Program-made: the position numbers and the translations under genes
Assembly (NCBI GenBank): GCA_002361235.1
Contig: DESI01000049.1
Location: 1 to 57,905, forward strand
Reading direction: 5' to 3'
Length of the DNA stretch: 57,905 nucleotides
Source of the DNA: Porphyromonadaceae bacterium UBA3318
GTDB lineage: Bacteria > Bacteroidota > Bacteroidia > Bacteroidales > Muribaculaceae
In this document: positions 34,454 through 43,909 of the stretch, in pieces
Layout: each line of letters begins with the position of its first letter
Numbering within the stretch: position 1 is the stretch's first letter
The notes under the pieces: model-generated
Told to the model about the DNA's origin: nothing
Database searches by the model: none
What the model saw: the letters and a program-made list of their open reading frames with translations, nothing else

Positions 34454-36064
34454 TCAGTTCGGAGCGGATAGCTTTTTATCGTAGTCCGGACTGTTGATCA
34501 GGCGGTAGGCCTCCTTGAATATCGGGTCGTACTGGTTGTAGACCTTGAAATACGTCGGATTGTCGTATATGTCGCGGCCTATCAGTCCCTTCAATACGGT
34601 AGTGAACAGTTTTCTGCTCTGCTCGGCCTCCTTGGGGTCGGGCTTGACACCATCCTTTTCGGCCATGGCGTACAGCTCGTCAAGCATATCGTCCGTCACC
34701 TGGAAACCGGTGATGAACTGCGTGTCGTCGGGGTACATCTTCTTGATCCGGTCGCGGTGCGTGTCCACGTAACGGATGCAATACTTGTTGATGTCGCCCT
34801 TGGCCATGACGTCGCGGTAATACTTGGTGTAGTCGGTCGTGTCGAGCGGCACGAACACGTCGGGGCTGATGCCTCCGCCGCCGTAGATGGGTCGGTTCAG
34901 GCGCAGCGTGTTGACGCGCAGCGAGTCCACATACTTGATGCTGTCCTGGTGCATCAGCTCGCCCGAGCTGAGACGGTCCAGTATGTCGTGGGCGTATTTC
35001 GACTGGTTGCCCTTGTCGTACGGTTTCTGTATGTCACGTCCCGAGGGGGTGTAGTAGTGGGCCACCGTCAGGCGCATCATCGAGCCGTCGGGGAAGGGGA
35101 ACGGACGCTGCACCAGTCCCTTGCCGAACGTGCGGCGACCTACTATCAGGCCGCGGTCCCAGTCCTGGATGGCGCCGGACGTTATCTCGGAAGCCGATGC
35201 GGAATACTGGTTCACCATTACGACTAAGCGCCCCTTGTCGAACAGCGGTTTGGTGCCGTGAGGCTCGCTCAGATGGTCGTAACGGGCCGAGGCGCGTCCT
35301 TCTGTGTAGACGGTCAGCTTGCCGGGACTCAGCAACTCACCTAATATGTCGGTAGCTGCATTCAGGTAACCGCCGCCGTTGTCGGTCAGGTCAAGAATCA
35401 GCTGCTGCATTCCCTGTTTCTTCAGCTTGGCCAGTGCTTCCTCCACCTCCTGACGGGTGTCGGCGGCAAACTTGTTGATGCGCAGGTAGCCGGTCTTCTT
35501 GTCTACCATATAGGCGGCGTCGACGCTGTAGATGGGAATCTGGTCGCGCGTTATGGTGAAGGCGATGGTGTCGGGACGCGCGCCGGTGCCGCGGCGCAAC
35601 ACCTTGACGTCGACCGTGGTGCCTTTCGGACCGCGCAGCATCTTCATGATGCGTGAATTCTTGGTGTTGTTGCCGGCGATGTTGGTGTCGTTCACGGTAA
35701 TGATGCGGTCGCCTGCCAGCAGTCCCACGCGCTCGCTCGGACCTCCGGCAATGGTCTGTATCACATAGAGCGTGTCCGAACTCATGTTGAAGCTGATGCC
35801 GATGCCGCTGAAGTTGCCCTCCAACGGTTCGTTCAGTTCGCGCGTCTCCTCGGCGTTGCTGTAGGCCGAGTGGGGGTCGAGTTTGTCGAGCATGCCGCGG
35901 ATGGCGTCTTCCACCAGCTTGTCTTCGTTGACGGTGTCGACGTAGAACTGGCTTATCACGGCCTCGGCCACGCGCAGCTTCTGGTTAGACGACACCTGGG
36001 CGCTGAGCAGTCCCGCTCCGCACAGGGCGCCGACACATATAATGGCGAGTAGTAATTTCTTCAT
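34454..36064 (-). CDS. S41 family C-terminal processing peptidase (CtpA-like)
   Basis: 536 aa: signal peptide (MKKLLLAIICVGALCGAGLL), a helical N-domain, a PDZ domain (about 85-165, with GIGISF and GPSERVGLLAGDRI), and an S41 core. The Ser nucleophile region is NQYSASASEITSGAIQD, and the Lys partner lies in GRRTFGKGLVQ. It cleaves periplasmic proteins near their C-terminus. It lies 22 bp after coaD, in a likely parE-coaD-protease operon. Confidence 0.93.
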   Translation of the reverse strand: MKKLLLAIICVGALCGAGLLSAQVSSNQKLRVAEAVISQFYVDTVNEDKLVEDAIRGMLDKLDPHSAYSNAEETRELNEPLEGNFSGIGISFNMSSDTLYVIQTIAGGPSERVGLLAGDRIITVNDTNIAGNNTKNSRIMKMLRGPKGTTVDVKVLRRGTGARPDTIAFTITRDQIPIYSVDAAYMVDKKTGYLRINKFAADTRQEVEEALAKLKKQGMQQLILDLTDNGGGYLNAATDILGELLSPGKLTVYTEGRASARYDHLSEPHGTKPLFDKGRLVVMVNQYSASASEITSGAIQDWDRGLIVGRRTFGKGLVQRPFPFPDGSMMRLTVAHYYTPSGRDIQKPYDKGNQSKYAHDILDRLSSGELMHQDSIKYVDSLRVNTLRLNRPIYGGGGISPDVFVPLDTTDYTKYYRDVMAKGDINKYCIRYVDTHRDRIKKMYPDDTQFITGFQVTDDMLDELYAMAEKDGVKPDPKEAEQSRKLFTTVLKGLIGRDIYDNPTYFKVYNQYDPIFKEAYRLINSPDYDKKLSAPN

Positions 36065-36086
36065 ATCGTATGCAAATAACAGGGTT

Positions 36087-36575
36087 CTATTTTGTGTGGG
36101 AGGGTGTGCTGCCCGAGGGGAGCAGCTCCGAAACGTTGTGGCCGAAACGCTCTAATTCGCGTGCCGTCGAGCTTGAAATCCAGGCTAACTCAGGCAGCGC
36201 GGGGAGCAATACTGTCTCGATGCCAAACAGGCGCCGGTTGGTGTCGGCCATGTTCATCTCGTATTCGAAATCGGCGGTGTTGCGCACCCCTCTAAGTATA
36301 AACGCACAACCCAGCCTTTTGGCCAACTCTCCTGTCAATTCCGAGTACGTGACCACGTCTATCCTCGGGTCGCCGGCATACAGGTCACGTATCGCCCGGA
36401 CGCGGCTTTCGGTGTCGGCGTCCTTCTTTTCGATGTTGATGCCAATGGCTATGGTCACGCCGTCGCACATCGACAGCGCGCGTGTCACCAGCGACTCGTG
36501 GCCACGGGTGAAAGGATTGAAACTGCCCGGAAACAGGGCGATGCGCCGGCCGGTGGCGTCAGATTTCGGAATCAT
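36087..36575 (-). CDS. coaD: phosphopantetheine adenylyltransferase
   Basis: Adds AMP to 4'-phosphopantetheine to make dephospho-CoA, the fourth step of coenzyme A synthesis. 162 aa: N-terminal nucleotide motif RIALFPGSFNPFTRGH (TxGH type), RGVRNTADFEYEMNMADTNR and the C-terminal WISSSTARELERFG matching the ISST motif. GSFNPFT has Asn where Asp is more usual (GSFDP). The start at 36575 overlaps the end of parE by 17 nt, suggesting coupled translation. Confidence 0.95.
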   Translation of the reverse strand: MIPKSDATGRRIALFPGSFNPFTRGHESLVTRALSMCDGVTIAIGINIEKKDADTESRVRAIRDLYAGDPRIDVVTYSELTGELAKRLGCAFILRGVRNTADFEYEMNMADTNRRLFGIETVLLPALPELAWISSSTARELERFGHNVSELLPSGSTPSHTK

Positions 36576-38592
36576 CTTCTATCACAAGATTGTTGATGAT
36601 GAATTGCTGGCGTTCCGGCGTGTTCTTGCCCATGTAGAACTTCAGCAGCTGGTCGTAGGCGTCCTCGCGTTTCAGCTTCACCTGGTCCAGGCGCATGTCC
36701 GGCCCGATGAATTCCGCAAACTCGGTGTCGTTGATCTCGCCGAGTCCCTTGAATCGCGTTATCTCCGAATACTGGCCGAACTTGCTTATGGCGTTTTCGC
36801 GCTCCTCGTCGGTGTAGCAGTAGTAGGTATCCTTCTCCTTGTCGGTGTTCTCCTCCGCGTTGGCTTTGCGCACCTTGGGCTTGCCGTTCTTGCGGCGTGC
36901 CGAACGTTTGTCACGCACACGGAACAGGGGCGTCTGCAGGATGTAGACGTGTCCTTTCTTCACCAGGTCGGGAAACAGCTGCAGAAAGAATGTGATGACC
37001 AGCAGGCGTATGTGCATTCCGTCCACATCGGCATCGGTGGCTATTATCACCTTGTTGTAGCGCAGGCCGTCAATGCCGTCCTCGATGTTGAGCGCGGCCT
37101 GCAGCAGGTTGAACTCGTCGTTCTTGTACACCACCTCCTGCGTCATGCCGTATGAGTTCAGCGGCTTGCCCCGCAGCGAGAACACAGCCTGAGTCTCGGC
37201 GTTGCGCACCTTGGTGATGGTGCCCGACGCGGAGTCGCCCTCGGTGATGAATATCGCCGACTCGTCGCGGCGGTCCTCCTTGGCGTTGGCCTTCAGCGGA
37301 TCGTTGTAGTGTATGCGGCAGTCGCGCAGCTTGGGATTGTGCAGCGACACCTTCTTTGCCTTCTCGCGCGCCAACTTCGCCACGCCTGACATGGCTTTGC
37401 GTTCCTTCTCGCTGGCGGCTATCTTGGCCAGCATCGTCTCGGCGTCCGCGGTGTGCTTGTGCAGATAGTCGTCCAGCTCCTTCTTGATGAAGTCGCCCAC
37501 GAACTTGTTGACTGTCAAAGTGGAATCAGGCGCCACTTCTTTCGAGCCCAGTTTGGTCTTGGTCTGGCTTTCAAATACAGGCTCCTGAATCCTGACGGAC
37601 ACTGCGGCCACCATGCCGTTGCGTATGTCGGAAAACTCGTAATTCTTGCCGCTGAATTCCTTGATGGTGCGGGTCACGTGCTCGCGGAAGGCCGACAGGT
37701 GCGTGCCGCCCTGCGTGGTGTGCTGGCCGTTGACGAAGCTGTAGTATTCCTCGCCGTTCTGGTTGGTGTGTGTCAGCACCACCTCGATGTCGTCGCCTTT
37801 CAGGTGGATGATGGGGTAGAGGGGTTCGGAGGTCATGTTCTCGCGCAGCAGGTCCAGCAAGCCGTGGCGGCTCTGGTACTTCTTGCCGTTGAACATCAGT
37901 TGCAGCCCCACGTTCAGGTAGGTGTAGTTGTTCACCATCATCTCGATGGTCTCCGGATTGAACCTGTAGCCTTTGAACAGGTCGTCGTCCGGGGTGAACT
38001 GCACTAAGGTGCCGTTGGGTTCGTCGGTGTGTGTGGGAGGTGTCTGCGACACCAGGTCGCCACGGTCGAACAGCACCGTAACCTTCTGGCCGTCGCGCAC
38101 CGATTCCACGCGGCATGTGCGCGACAGTGCGTTCACGGCCTTCAGACCCACGCCGTTCAGACCGACGGATTTCTTGAAGTTCTTGTCGTCGAACTTACCG
38201 CCGGTGTTGATCTCGCTGGCCACTTCCTTCACCTTGCCCAACGGGATGCCACGCCCATAGTCGCGCACGGTCACGGTGCCCTCATCGGTCAGCGTGATGT
38301 CGATGCGGCTGCCCGCCTTCATGTTGAACTCGTCCACTGAGTTGTCCAGCACCTCTTTCATCAGGACGTAGATACCGTCCTCCGGATGCGAGCCGTCGCC
38401 CAACTTACCGATGTACATACCGGGACGGCGGCGTATGTGCTCGTTCCATTTCAGTGTCTGGATGGCGTCGTCGGTATATCCTCCCGCATCCGACGACACG
38501 CCGACTTCCGGCGTGTCCTGCTCCGGTGTCTGTGCCTGAGGTTGTTCTTCCTCTGTCTGTGGTATATTTGCGCTGAAAAGATCTTCTGTCAT
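36559..38592 (-). CDS. parE: DNA topoisomerase IV subunit B (ParE type)
   Basis: 677 aa ATPase subunit of a type IIA topoisomerase. GHKL ATPase motifs are MKEVLDNSVDEF and DYGRGIPLG, a GLKAVNALS lid follows, then the TOPRIM motif FITEGDSASGTITKVR with SLRGKPLNSYG. The C-terminal TOPRIM part includes TDADVDGMHIRLL. Sequence details (QTKTKLGSKE, WNEHIRRRPGMYIGKLGDGSHPEDG) fit ParE of Bacteroidales better than GyrB. The acidic N-terminal tail of about 40 residues is variable. No parC partner is visible in this window. Confidence 0.9.
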   Translation of the reverse strand: MTEDLFSANIPQTEEEQPQAQTPEQDTPEVGVSSDAGGYTDDAIQTLKWNEHIRRRPGMYIGKLGDGSHPEDGIYVLMKEVLDNSVDEFNMKAGSRIDITLTDEGTVTVRDYGRGIPLGKVKEVASEINTGGKFDDKNFKKSVGLNGVGLKAVNALSRTCRVESVRDGQKVTVLFDRGDLVSQTPPTHTDEPNGTLVQFTPDDDLFKGYRFNPETIEMMVNNYTYLNVGLQLMFNGKKYQSRHGLLDLLRENMTSEPLYPIIHLKGDDIEVVLTHTNQNGEEYYSFVNGQHTTQGGTHLSAFREHVTRTIKEFSGKNYEFSDIRNGMVAAVSVRIQEPVFESQTKTKLGSKEVAPDSTLTVNKFVGDFIKKELDDYLHKHTADAETMLAKIAASEKERKAMSGVAKLAREKAKKVSLHNPKLRDCRIHYNDPLKANAKEDRRDESAIFITEGDSASGTITKVRNAETQAVFSLRGKPLNSYGMTQEVVYKNDEFNLLQAALNIEDGIDGLRYNKVIIATDADVDGMHIRLLVITFFLQLFPDLVKKGHVYILQTPLFRVRDKRSARRKNGKPKVRKANAEENTDKEKDTYYCYTDEERENAISKFGQYSEITRFKGLGEINDTEFAEFIGPDMRLDQVKLKREDAYDQLLKFYMGKNTPERQQFIINNLVIEDDSEI

Positions 38593-38600
38593 GACAGCTA

Positions 38601-38632
38601 CAAAATTACAAAAAATCTGTCATAAAATCAAA
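38601..38632 (-). promoter_or_regulatory. promoter of parE
   Basis: Minus-strand TTTG (38629-38632), a 20-nt spacer and TAATTTTG (38601-38608), ending 8 nt before the start codon. Confidence 0.7.
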
Positions 38633-38635
38633 AAA

Positions 38636-38661
38636 GGCCCGGTTCAAGTCCGAACCGGGCC
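38636..38661 (-). terminator. rho-independent terminator of the T9SS operon
   Basis: A perfect 10-bp stem GGCCCGGTTC/GAACCGGGCC with a 6-nt loop, followed on the minus strand by TTTTTTGATTTT. It lies 28 bp after the gldN stop. Confidence 0.9.
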
Positions 38662-38689
38662 GGTATGGCGTAAAGAAAAAATGTTACAT

Positions 38690-39820
38690 TTATTTGCGGC
38701 GGCGGCGCACGGAGCGCTCGGCGTTCGAGGCGGGACCGTTGCTCGTGGATTTCGGCTTAACGGTCTTGGGCTTTCTTGCGGTGCCGCGCTTGCGCGTACT
38801 CTTGCGGGCGGTGGTCACCTTCTTGGTCTCCCTGGCGGTGGCTACGGTGCGCTCGGGGATGGTGTCGCCGGCTGCCAGGGCCTTGGCCACTTCCTCCTCA
38901 TGCTCTTTCTGAGCCAGGTATTCCTCACGGGTCGGTACCCACAGGTCCTTGCCGTAGTTCTTCAACCGGTTGTCGATGCTGTCCTGGGCGCGGGCCAGGT
39001 CGTCGGGATCGGGATACATCTGCATCATCGACTGGTTGCGCAGGTTCTTGGTCTTGTATATCTCGCCGTCGTACATGCCGAGGTTGAAGTAGTCGTCCAG
39101 GCTGTATTGGGGCAGATTGTTGTCGTCGGTCAGGAACACGTACTGCTGTGCCAGCCAGGGACGCAGCTGGTCGTACTTCACCCAGAACATCGGGTACTTG
39201 GCCTCGCCTCCGAAGTCGCCGGTGCGGTTCAGCACTGGGCAGATGGCCTCCACGCGGGTACGCATACGGTGCGTGCGCTTGTCGAACTCCCATTTCTCGA
39301 TGATGTAGTAGTTCAGCACCTGGGTGGTGGGTACGTCGGCCTCCTCGATCACATAGTTGGGGTTACGGTCGGAATGCCCTTTGCCGGTGGTGTAGTATAT
39401 GCCGAAACGGTCAAGCATGTCGTTCACCTTCAGCTGATACTTTTCGGTGAACACCTCGCGGCCGTCCAGATACTCGTATGCCGGCACCTTGCCCGACACC
39501 ACCAGCTCAAGGATGGTGCGGAACAGGTTCTTCTGTCCGTCGATTATATCCTCGGGGAAGTACAGGGGCGTGTTCTGGTCCTTCGACAGGTCGATCTGGC
39601 GATATATCTCGCGCATGTACTGCAGGTCGGCGTCGTGGGGTTCCTTGACGGTGTAGAAGTCCTGCATGCGCTCGGTGACGCCGGGCCGGGTATTCTCCTG
39701 ATTGCGTTTCTCTTTGGGCGAGCGACGGCGCACCGTGCCGGCATTCTCCACCTGGGCTATCGCCCCGGCGGCTGCCAGACCCACAAGACCGGTCAATAAT
39801 ATTTTACGATACAGTTTCAT
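38690..39820 (-). CDS. gldN: T9SS/gliding accessory protein GldN (PorN)
   Basis: 376 aa with a signal peptide (ILLTGLVGLAAAGAIAQVE), then the family core: MREIYRQIDLSKDQNTPLYF, FPEDIIDGQKNLFRTIL, YYTTGKGHSDRN, YIIEKWEFDKRTHRM and LDDYFNLGMYDGEIYKTKNLRNQ. It works with GldK as the periplasmic ring associated with the T9SS translocon. The C-terminus (about 310-376) is very basic, with repeated Lys, Arg, Ser and Thr, and longer than the conserved core. Last gene of the operon. Confidence 0.94.
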   Translation of the reverse strand: MKLYRKILLTGLVGLAAAGAIAQVENAGTVRRRSPKEKRNQENTRPGVTERMQDFYTVKEPHDADLQYMREIYRQIDLSKDQNTPLYFPEDIIDGQKNLFRTILELVVSGKVPAYEYLDGREVFTEKYQLKVNDMLDRFGIYYTTGKGHSDRNPNYVIEEADVPTTQVLNYYIIEKWEFDKRTHRMRTRVEAICPVLNRTGDFGGEAKYPMFWVKYDQLRPWLAQQYVFLTDDNNLPQYSLDDYFNLGMYDGEIYKTKNLRNQSMMQMYPDPDDLARAQDSIDNRLKNYGKDLWVPTREEYLAQKEHEEEVAKALAAGDTIPERTVATARETKKVTTARKSTRKRGTARKPKTVKPKSTSNGPASNAERSVRRRRK

Positions 39821-39865
39821 AAATGTACGTTGTATTGCGTGCTACGGGTGGTTCGGAACCATGCC

Positions 39866-41443
39866 TCAGTTCAGGGCCACCTCCATAGGCGAGATGTCGC
39901 GTGTTATGCCGTCGGGGCCTTTGGCCTTGACGTTGGTGATAAAGAATGACTTGCCGGGTTTCAACCGCTTGAACTGCTCGCGCTGGCGCGCGGAGAAGCG
40001 GCTGCCGTCCGACACTTCGGGGATGAAGTTGCCCATCTGGTCGACGAACGCGGTGGTGAACGACACCACGGAGTATGTCACGTTCAGTATGTCGTCGTCG
40101 ATGGCGGCTCCCAGTCCCTCGGCTCCCATCAGCATGGCCTTGGATATGCGTCGGGGGCTGCCCTTGTAGTGTACTGTGTTGCCGTCGGCACCCTTGACGG
40201 GGAGGTAGACGGTAGGGTCGGGCAGCTTGCGCACGCGAAACGTCATGGAGCCTACCTGCTGCGTGCGACCTTCCAGCTGGGCCGATACAGAGATCACGGC
40301 CTCGGTGCCTACCTTGCCGGGATGCGCTATCCAGGTGTCGCCATTGCGGGTCAGCGTACCGTTGGTCATGGTGGCGTTCACGGCGTTCATCGGGATGCCC
40401 GGCACCGAGATGGATATCGGGTTGTTGATGCCGGCGTACAGCACGTTCATCATCGTGGGCGATATGGTGGCCATAGGCTCTATCACCGTGTACGATGACT
40501 TGAAGGGGCGCTTGTCGACGCTGCCGTCGCCCCGTGCAACCTCGATGTATCCCGAATAGTCGTGCGTTCCGACGGCCCCGGGCACGAACTCATAGAGTCC
40601 GTCGGGGTTGGTCAGGCGCGAACCGTTCACGTATATGGTGGGGCGCTGGGTGGTGTCGATGGCAGCCAATACGATGTTGGCCGAATACTTTCCGCCGCGT
40701 ATTATCATGTTTGAGTTGGGTATGACGTAAGCGTTCAGTTCGTTTACGCGCACGTCGCCTATGTCCACGCTGGTGATGAGCGACGACAGAGCCTCGGACT
40801 CAGCCTGACGAATGTCGTTCTGCAGCTTGGTCAGCATGGTCACGGCCGCCACGGCCGGCATGTTCTCGAACATGCGCTGTTCCCAGGGCAGGGGCGTCAC
40901 CGAGCCGGGAGCCGGGCTGTCCTTGGTGGCCAGCATGTCGGACACGGACTTACGTTTGGCCGGGTCGGCTATCATGGCCGTCACCACCTTGGAGTATTCG
41001 CCAAGTGCGGCGCGCAGCTTGCGTCCCTCCATCGAGGCGGGATTCAGCATCGTCACCGACGCGGCCTCCAGGTCGTCGTTGTTCACGATGTTATGGTAGT
41101 CGCCGTTCTCGCCGTCGGCTTTTTTTGCAATCTGTGTCTTGTACTGCTCCAGCATGTCGTAGAGGCGCACCGACTCGTCGCGCAGTTTCTGTCCGCGCTC
41201 CCAGGCAGCCCCGGCTTTCGTCGGGTTCTTGGCATACAGCCCCTCCAGGTATTCGAACTGCACCTTGTTGCGCGCCGACATATTGACATTGGTACGGTCA
41301 ATGCCCTCCTGCACCTGGCTGAACCCGTTAAGCACATCGCTCGACACGTTGAGGGCCAGCATGGCCGTCAACACGATGTACATCAGGTTGATCATTCGTT
41401 GACGCGGCGACATCCGCGCCACATTGTTTCCTCCGCCTGCCAT
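39866..41443 (-). CDS. gldM: T9SS motor subunit GldM (PorM)
   Basis: 525 aa: cytoplasmic N-terminus, a single membrane helix (about 15-35, RMINLMYIVLTAMLALNVS), then four periplasmic domains including VNELNAYVIPNSNMIIRGGKYSANI and the C-terminal KLPDPTVYLPVKGADGN region. With GldL it forms the proton-driven inner-membrane motor that spans the periplasm to drive T9SS export. It lies 11 bp after gldL and 45 bp before gldN. Confidence 0.95.
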   Translation of the reverse strand: MAGGGNNVARMSPRQRMINLMYIVLTAMLALNVSSDVLNGFSQVQEGIDRTNVNMSARNKVQFEYLEGLYAKNPTKAGAAWERGQKLRDESVRLYDMLEQYKTQIAKKADGENGDYHNIVNNDDLEAASVTMLNPASMEGRKLRAALGEYSKVVTAMIADPAKRKSVSDMLATKDSPAPGSVTPLPWEQRMFENMPAVAAVTMLTKLQNDIRQAESEALSSLITSVDIGDVRVNELNAYVIPNSNMIIRGGKYSANIVLAAIDTTQRPTIYVNGSRLTNPDGLYEFVPGAVGTHDYSGYIEVARGDGSVDKRPFKSSYTVIEPMATISPTMMNVLYAGINNPISISVPGIPMNAVNATMTNGTLTRNGDTWIAHPGKVGTEAVISVSAQLEGRTQQVGSMTFRVRKLPDPTVYLPVKGADGNTVHYKGSPRRISKAMLMGAEGLGAAIDDDILNVTYSVVSFTTAFVDQMGNFIPEVSDGSRFSARQREQFKRLKPGKSFFITNVKAKGPDGITRDISPMEVALN

Positions 41444-41454
41444 CTGCTATCTTT

Positions 41455-42393
41455 TTACTGACGGTCCATCGACTCGTTGAAGGGGTTTGTACCGGCCATC
41501 GAGCCGCCCATCATGGGATTCTGCATATTGATGGTCATTGCGGTGATCATCTTCTCGTACACGGAGTTAAGCTGCTTCATGTAGCGGGCCATCTTCTCCG
41601 TCTCCTCGCAGTAGCGGCTGGACTCGCGCGCCGACTTCTCGTACATGTCGCGTATGTCCTTCAGTCCGCGGTTCACGCGGTCGATGCTTTCCAGCTGCGA
41701 GGCTATGCTCTTGAGCTGTATCTCGTAAATGGTGTTCAGACCCGCGATGTTGCGGTTCAGGTCCTCCATCTGGCTGACGTATCCCTGCGAGTTGGCCGAA
41801 ATGTTCTCGGAGTTCTGCGTTATGGCCTGGTAGGAATTGAGAAGGGTGGCGCTCACTTCGTTCAGGGCCTGTGTGGTTTCGTTCAGGCTTTTCATCTGCT
41901 CGGCAATGCCCTGCATACCCTCCAGATACTCCTGCGAGGCGCGGGCTATTTCCTCGCCCTGCTCCAGTTGTTCCTCGGTCACCTGCGGGAATCCGGCGCC
42001 GCCGGCACCCTGCAGATTGATCACGCCGCTGACGTTGCTTTCCGACAGCGTCACGTCGTCGCCGGCACCGCCGTTTATCACGATGCCGCCGGCACCGCCG
42101 CCCGAAAAATCGGGACGGTCCTCGGCGTTCTTGGTGTCAAGCACGGGAAACACATCCTCCCACGCATATTCGCGCGGCGGACGGTCGAACGCCGTCAGCA
42201 CGAACATCGCGATCTCGGTGCCCATACCGATGCACAGCAGCAGCGAACCGCCCGGAAGATGCAATATCTTGAACAACGCACCCCAGATCACGACTGCGGC
42301 GCCTATGGAATACGCAAAATTGAAGAATCGCTGGCCCTTCTCTCCGTGAAGGAACCGCTCTATGACGTTGGCGTATTTTCTGATCTTTACCAT
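41455..42393 (-). CDS. gldL: T9SS motor subunit GldL (PorL)
   Basis: 312 aa with two N-terminal membrane helices (about 24-42 and 48-67, VVIWGALFKILHLPGGSLLL then MGTEIAMFVLTAF). The first loop carries the GALFKILHLPGG family motif, and a Glu at about residue 59 in helix 2 is a probable proton-path residue. The long cytoplasmic C-terminus is coiled-coil (about 160-290). It forms the stator-like ring around GldM. Confidence 0.95.
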   Translation of the reverse strand: MVKIRKYANVIERFLHGEKGQRFFNFAYSIGAAVVIWGALFKILHLPGGSLLLCIGMGTEIAMFVLTAFDRPPREYAWEDVFPVLDTKNAEDRPDFSGGGAGGIVINGGAGDDVTLSESNVSGVINLQGAGGAGFPQVTEEQLEQGEEIARASQEYLEGMQGIAEQMKSLNETTQALNEVSATLLNSYQAITQNSENISANSQGYVSQMEDLNRNIAGLNTIYEIQLKSIASQLESIDRVNRGLKDIRDMYEKSARESSRYCEETEKMARYMKQLNSVYEKMITAMTINMQNPMMGGSMAGTNPFNESMDRQ

Positions 42394-42433
42394 TTTAATC
42401 TCAGTTTAGATAGACTCTTATGCGTATTCTTGG

Positions 42434-43903
42434 TTATTTTTTCTTTTGCTTAGCCTTGTTGCCGCGTGCGAATCCTATCTGCGAGCGCACGTTGCGGAAC
42501 CCGATGTAGCTGCGCTGCTCGTTCTGGTATTCCCAGGCGCGCAGGTCGGAGCGCACGTTCAGGGCCGCGTCTTTCCACGAACCGCCGCGCACTATCTTGC
42601 GCTTCATCTTGTACGGGTCCTCCTTGGCCGCGTCGTAGCGGTACTCGGGGTTCAGGTCCGACGTCAGCTTATCGATACTCTCGGTGTAGGCCGTCGACGT
42701 CCATTCCGACACGTTGCCGGCCATATCGTATATGCCGAAGTCGTTGGGGTTGTACGTACCCACTTGCGAGGTGATGACGTGACCGTCAAGCACATAGTCG
42801 CCGTCGCGCGGCTTGAAGTTGGCGTAGAAGCAACCCCGCTCGTCCATCGGCAGCGTCTCCTCCCAGGGATACATGCTCTCCGAGTTGCCGGCGCGTGCCG
42901 CATACTCCCACTCGGCCTCGGTGGGGAGGCGGTAAGGCTCGATGTAGATGCCCTCGCGGCCCAGCGTGCGCCGCAGGAAGTCCGTGCGCCAGTTGCTGAA
43001 GGCGTTGGCCTGCTCCCAGCTTACGCCCACCACGGGGTATTCGTTATATCCGGCGTGCGAGAAGTACATGCGGGTGTATGGCTCGTTGTAGGCGTTCTCG
43101 AAGTCGTTGATCCAGCACGTAGTGTCGGGATACACGTTCACGATGTATGTGTTGAGGAAATCGTAGTCGCCTGTCAGCGCGCGGCTTATGGTCTCGCGGC
43201 GTATCTCGCCCTCCTCGGTCAGATATGCCGTGTCTTTCGATATGATCGGGTCGGAATCCGGCGTGGGCAAGTCGGTGTTGTATTCGCGGGCTGCACGGTT
43301 CATGCGGTTCTTGCGCTTGGCCGCCGCAGTGTGGTTATAGATCTCGTATCTATAGTTCATCTGCGTGGGGTCCAGCTCCTTGCGTCCGGTTATGGGGTTG
43401 GTGCGGTACACGCTTTCGATGGCGCGGGCCTCGTCCTCGTTGGCGTTGCGCCAGGGAATTGGCTTGGTCCAGTTCAGATACGGCTTGATGGGATTGCCCT
43501 CGCGGTCTTCCTCGATCTTGAACGCCTCGTTGCCGCCGTAGGCCGGGTCGGCCAGACGCTCGCGGATGATGCTGTCGCGCACCCAGAACACGAACTGCTT
43601 GTATTTGGAGTTGGTCACCTCGGTCTCGTCCATCCAGAAAGAGTCGATCGACACGCCGCGCGCGTTCTTGCGTATGCCGGCCACGGAATCGTTTTTGGCC
43701 GGGCCCAGGGCGATGTTGCCGCGATCCACCAGCACCATTCCGTACGGCGCCGGCTCCACTATCGAGGTGCCGCCCACACCGGTGACCTCGCCTCCGGCGC
43801 TGCCGCGTCGCAGTCCCGAACACGATGCCATGACGACACATATCGCCACCACGCCGACGGCGCCTGCTATCGTTCCCATGCTATGGTTCTGTTTCCTTTT
43901 CAT
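42434..43903 (-). CDS. gldK: T9SS lipoprotein GldK (PorK)
   Basis: 489 aa lipoprotein (lipobox VMASC near residues 24-28) with a formylglycine-generating-enzyme-like domain: FWMDETEVTNSKYKQFV, PVVGVSWEQANAFSNWRTDFL, RLPTEAEWEYAARAG, YDMAGNVSEWTSTAY and VRGGSWKDAALNVRSDLR. It is anchored in the outer membrane and builds the periplasmic ring with GldN. The enzymatic Cys pair of true formylglycine generators is not evident, so the role is structural. It follows porP by 6 bp. Confidence 0.95.
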   Translation of the reverse strand: MKRKQNHSMGTIAGAVGVVAICVVMASCSGLRRGSAGGEVTGVGGTSIVEPAPYGMVLVDRGNIALGPAKNDSVAGIRKNARGVSIDSFWMDETEVTNSKYKQFVFWVRDSIIRERLADPAYGGNEAFKIEEDREGNPIKPYLNWTKPIPWRNANEDEARAIESVYRTNPITGRKELDPTQMNYRYEIYNHTAAAKRKNRMNRAAREYNTDLPTPDSDPIISKDTAYLTEEGEIRRETISRALTGDYDFLNTYIVNVYPDTTCWINDFENAYNEPYTRMYFSHAGYNEYPVVGVSWEQANAFSNWRTDFLRRTLGREGIYIEPYRLPTEAEWEYAARAGNSESMYPWEETLPMDERGCFYANFKPRDGDYVLDGHVITSQVGTYNPNDFGIYDMAGNVSEWTSTAYTESIDKLTSDLNPEYRYDAAKEDPYKMKRKIVRGGSWKDAALNVRSDLRAWEYQNEQRSYIGFRNVRSQIGFARGNKAKQKKK

Positions 43904-43909
43904 CAGTCG

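Noticed and set aside
38641..38651. GGTTCAAGTCC, identical to a tRNA T-arm consensus
   Set aside because: It is part of the perfect terminator stem-loop GGCCCGGTTC/GAACCGGGCC; no acceptor stem, D-arm or anticodon arm lies upstream.
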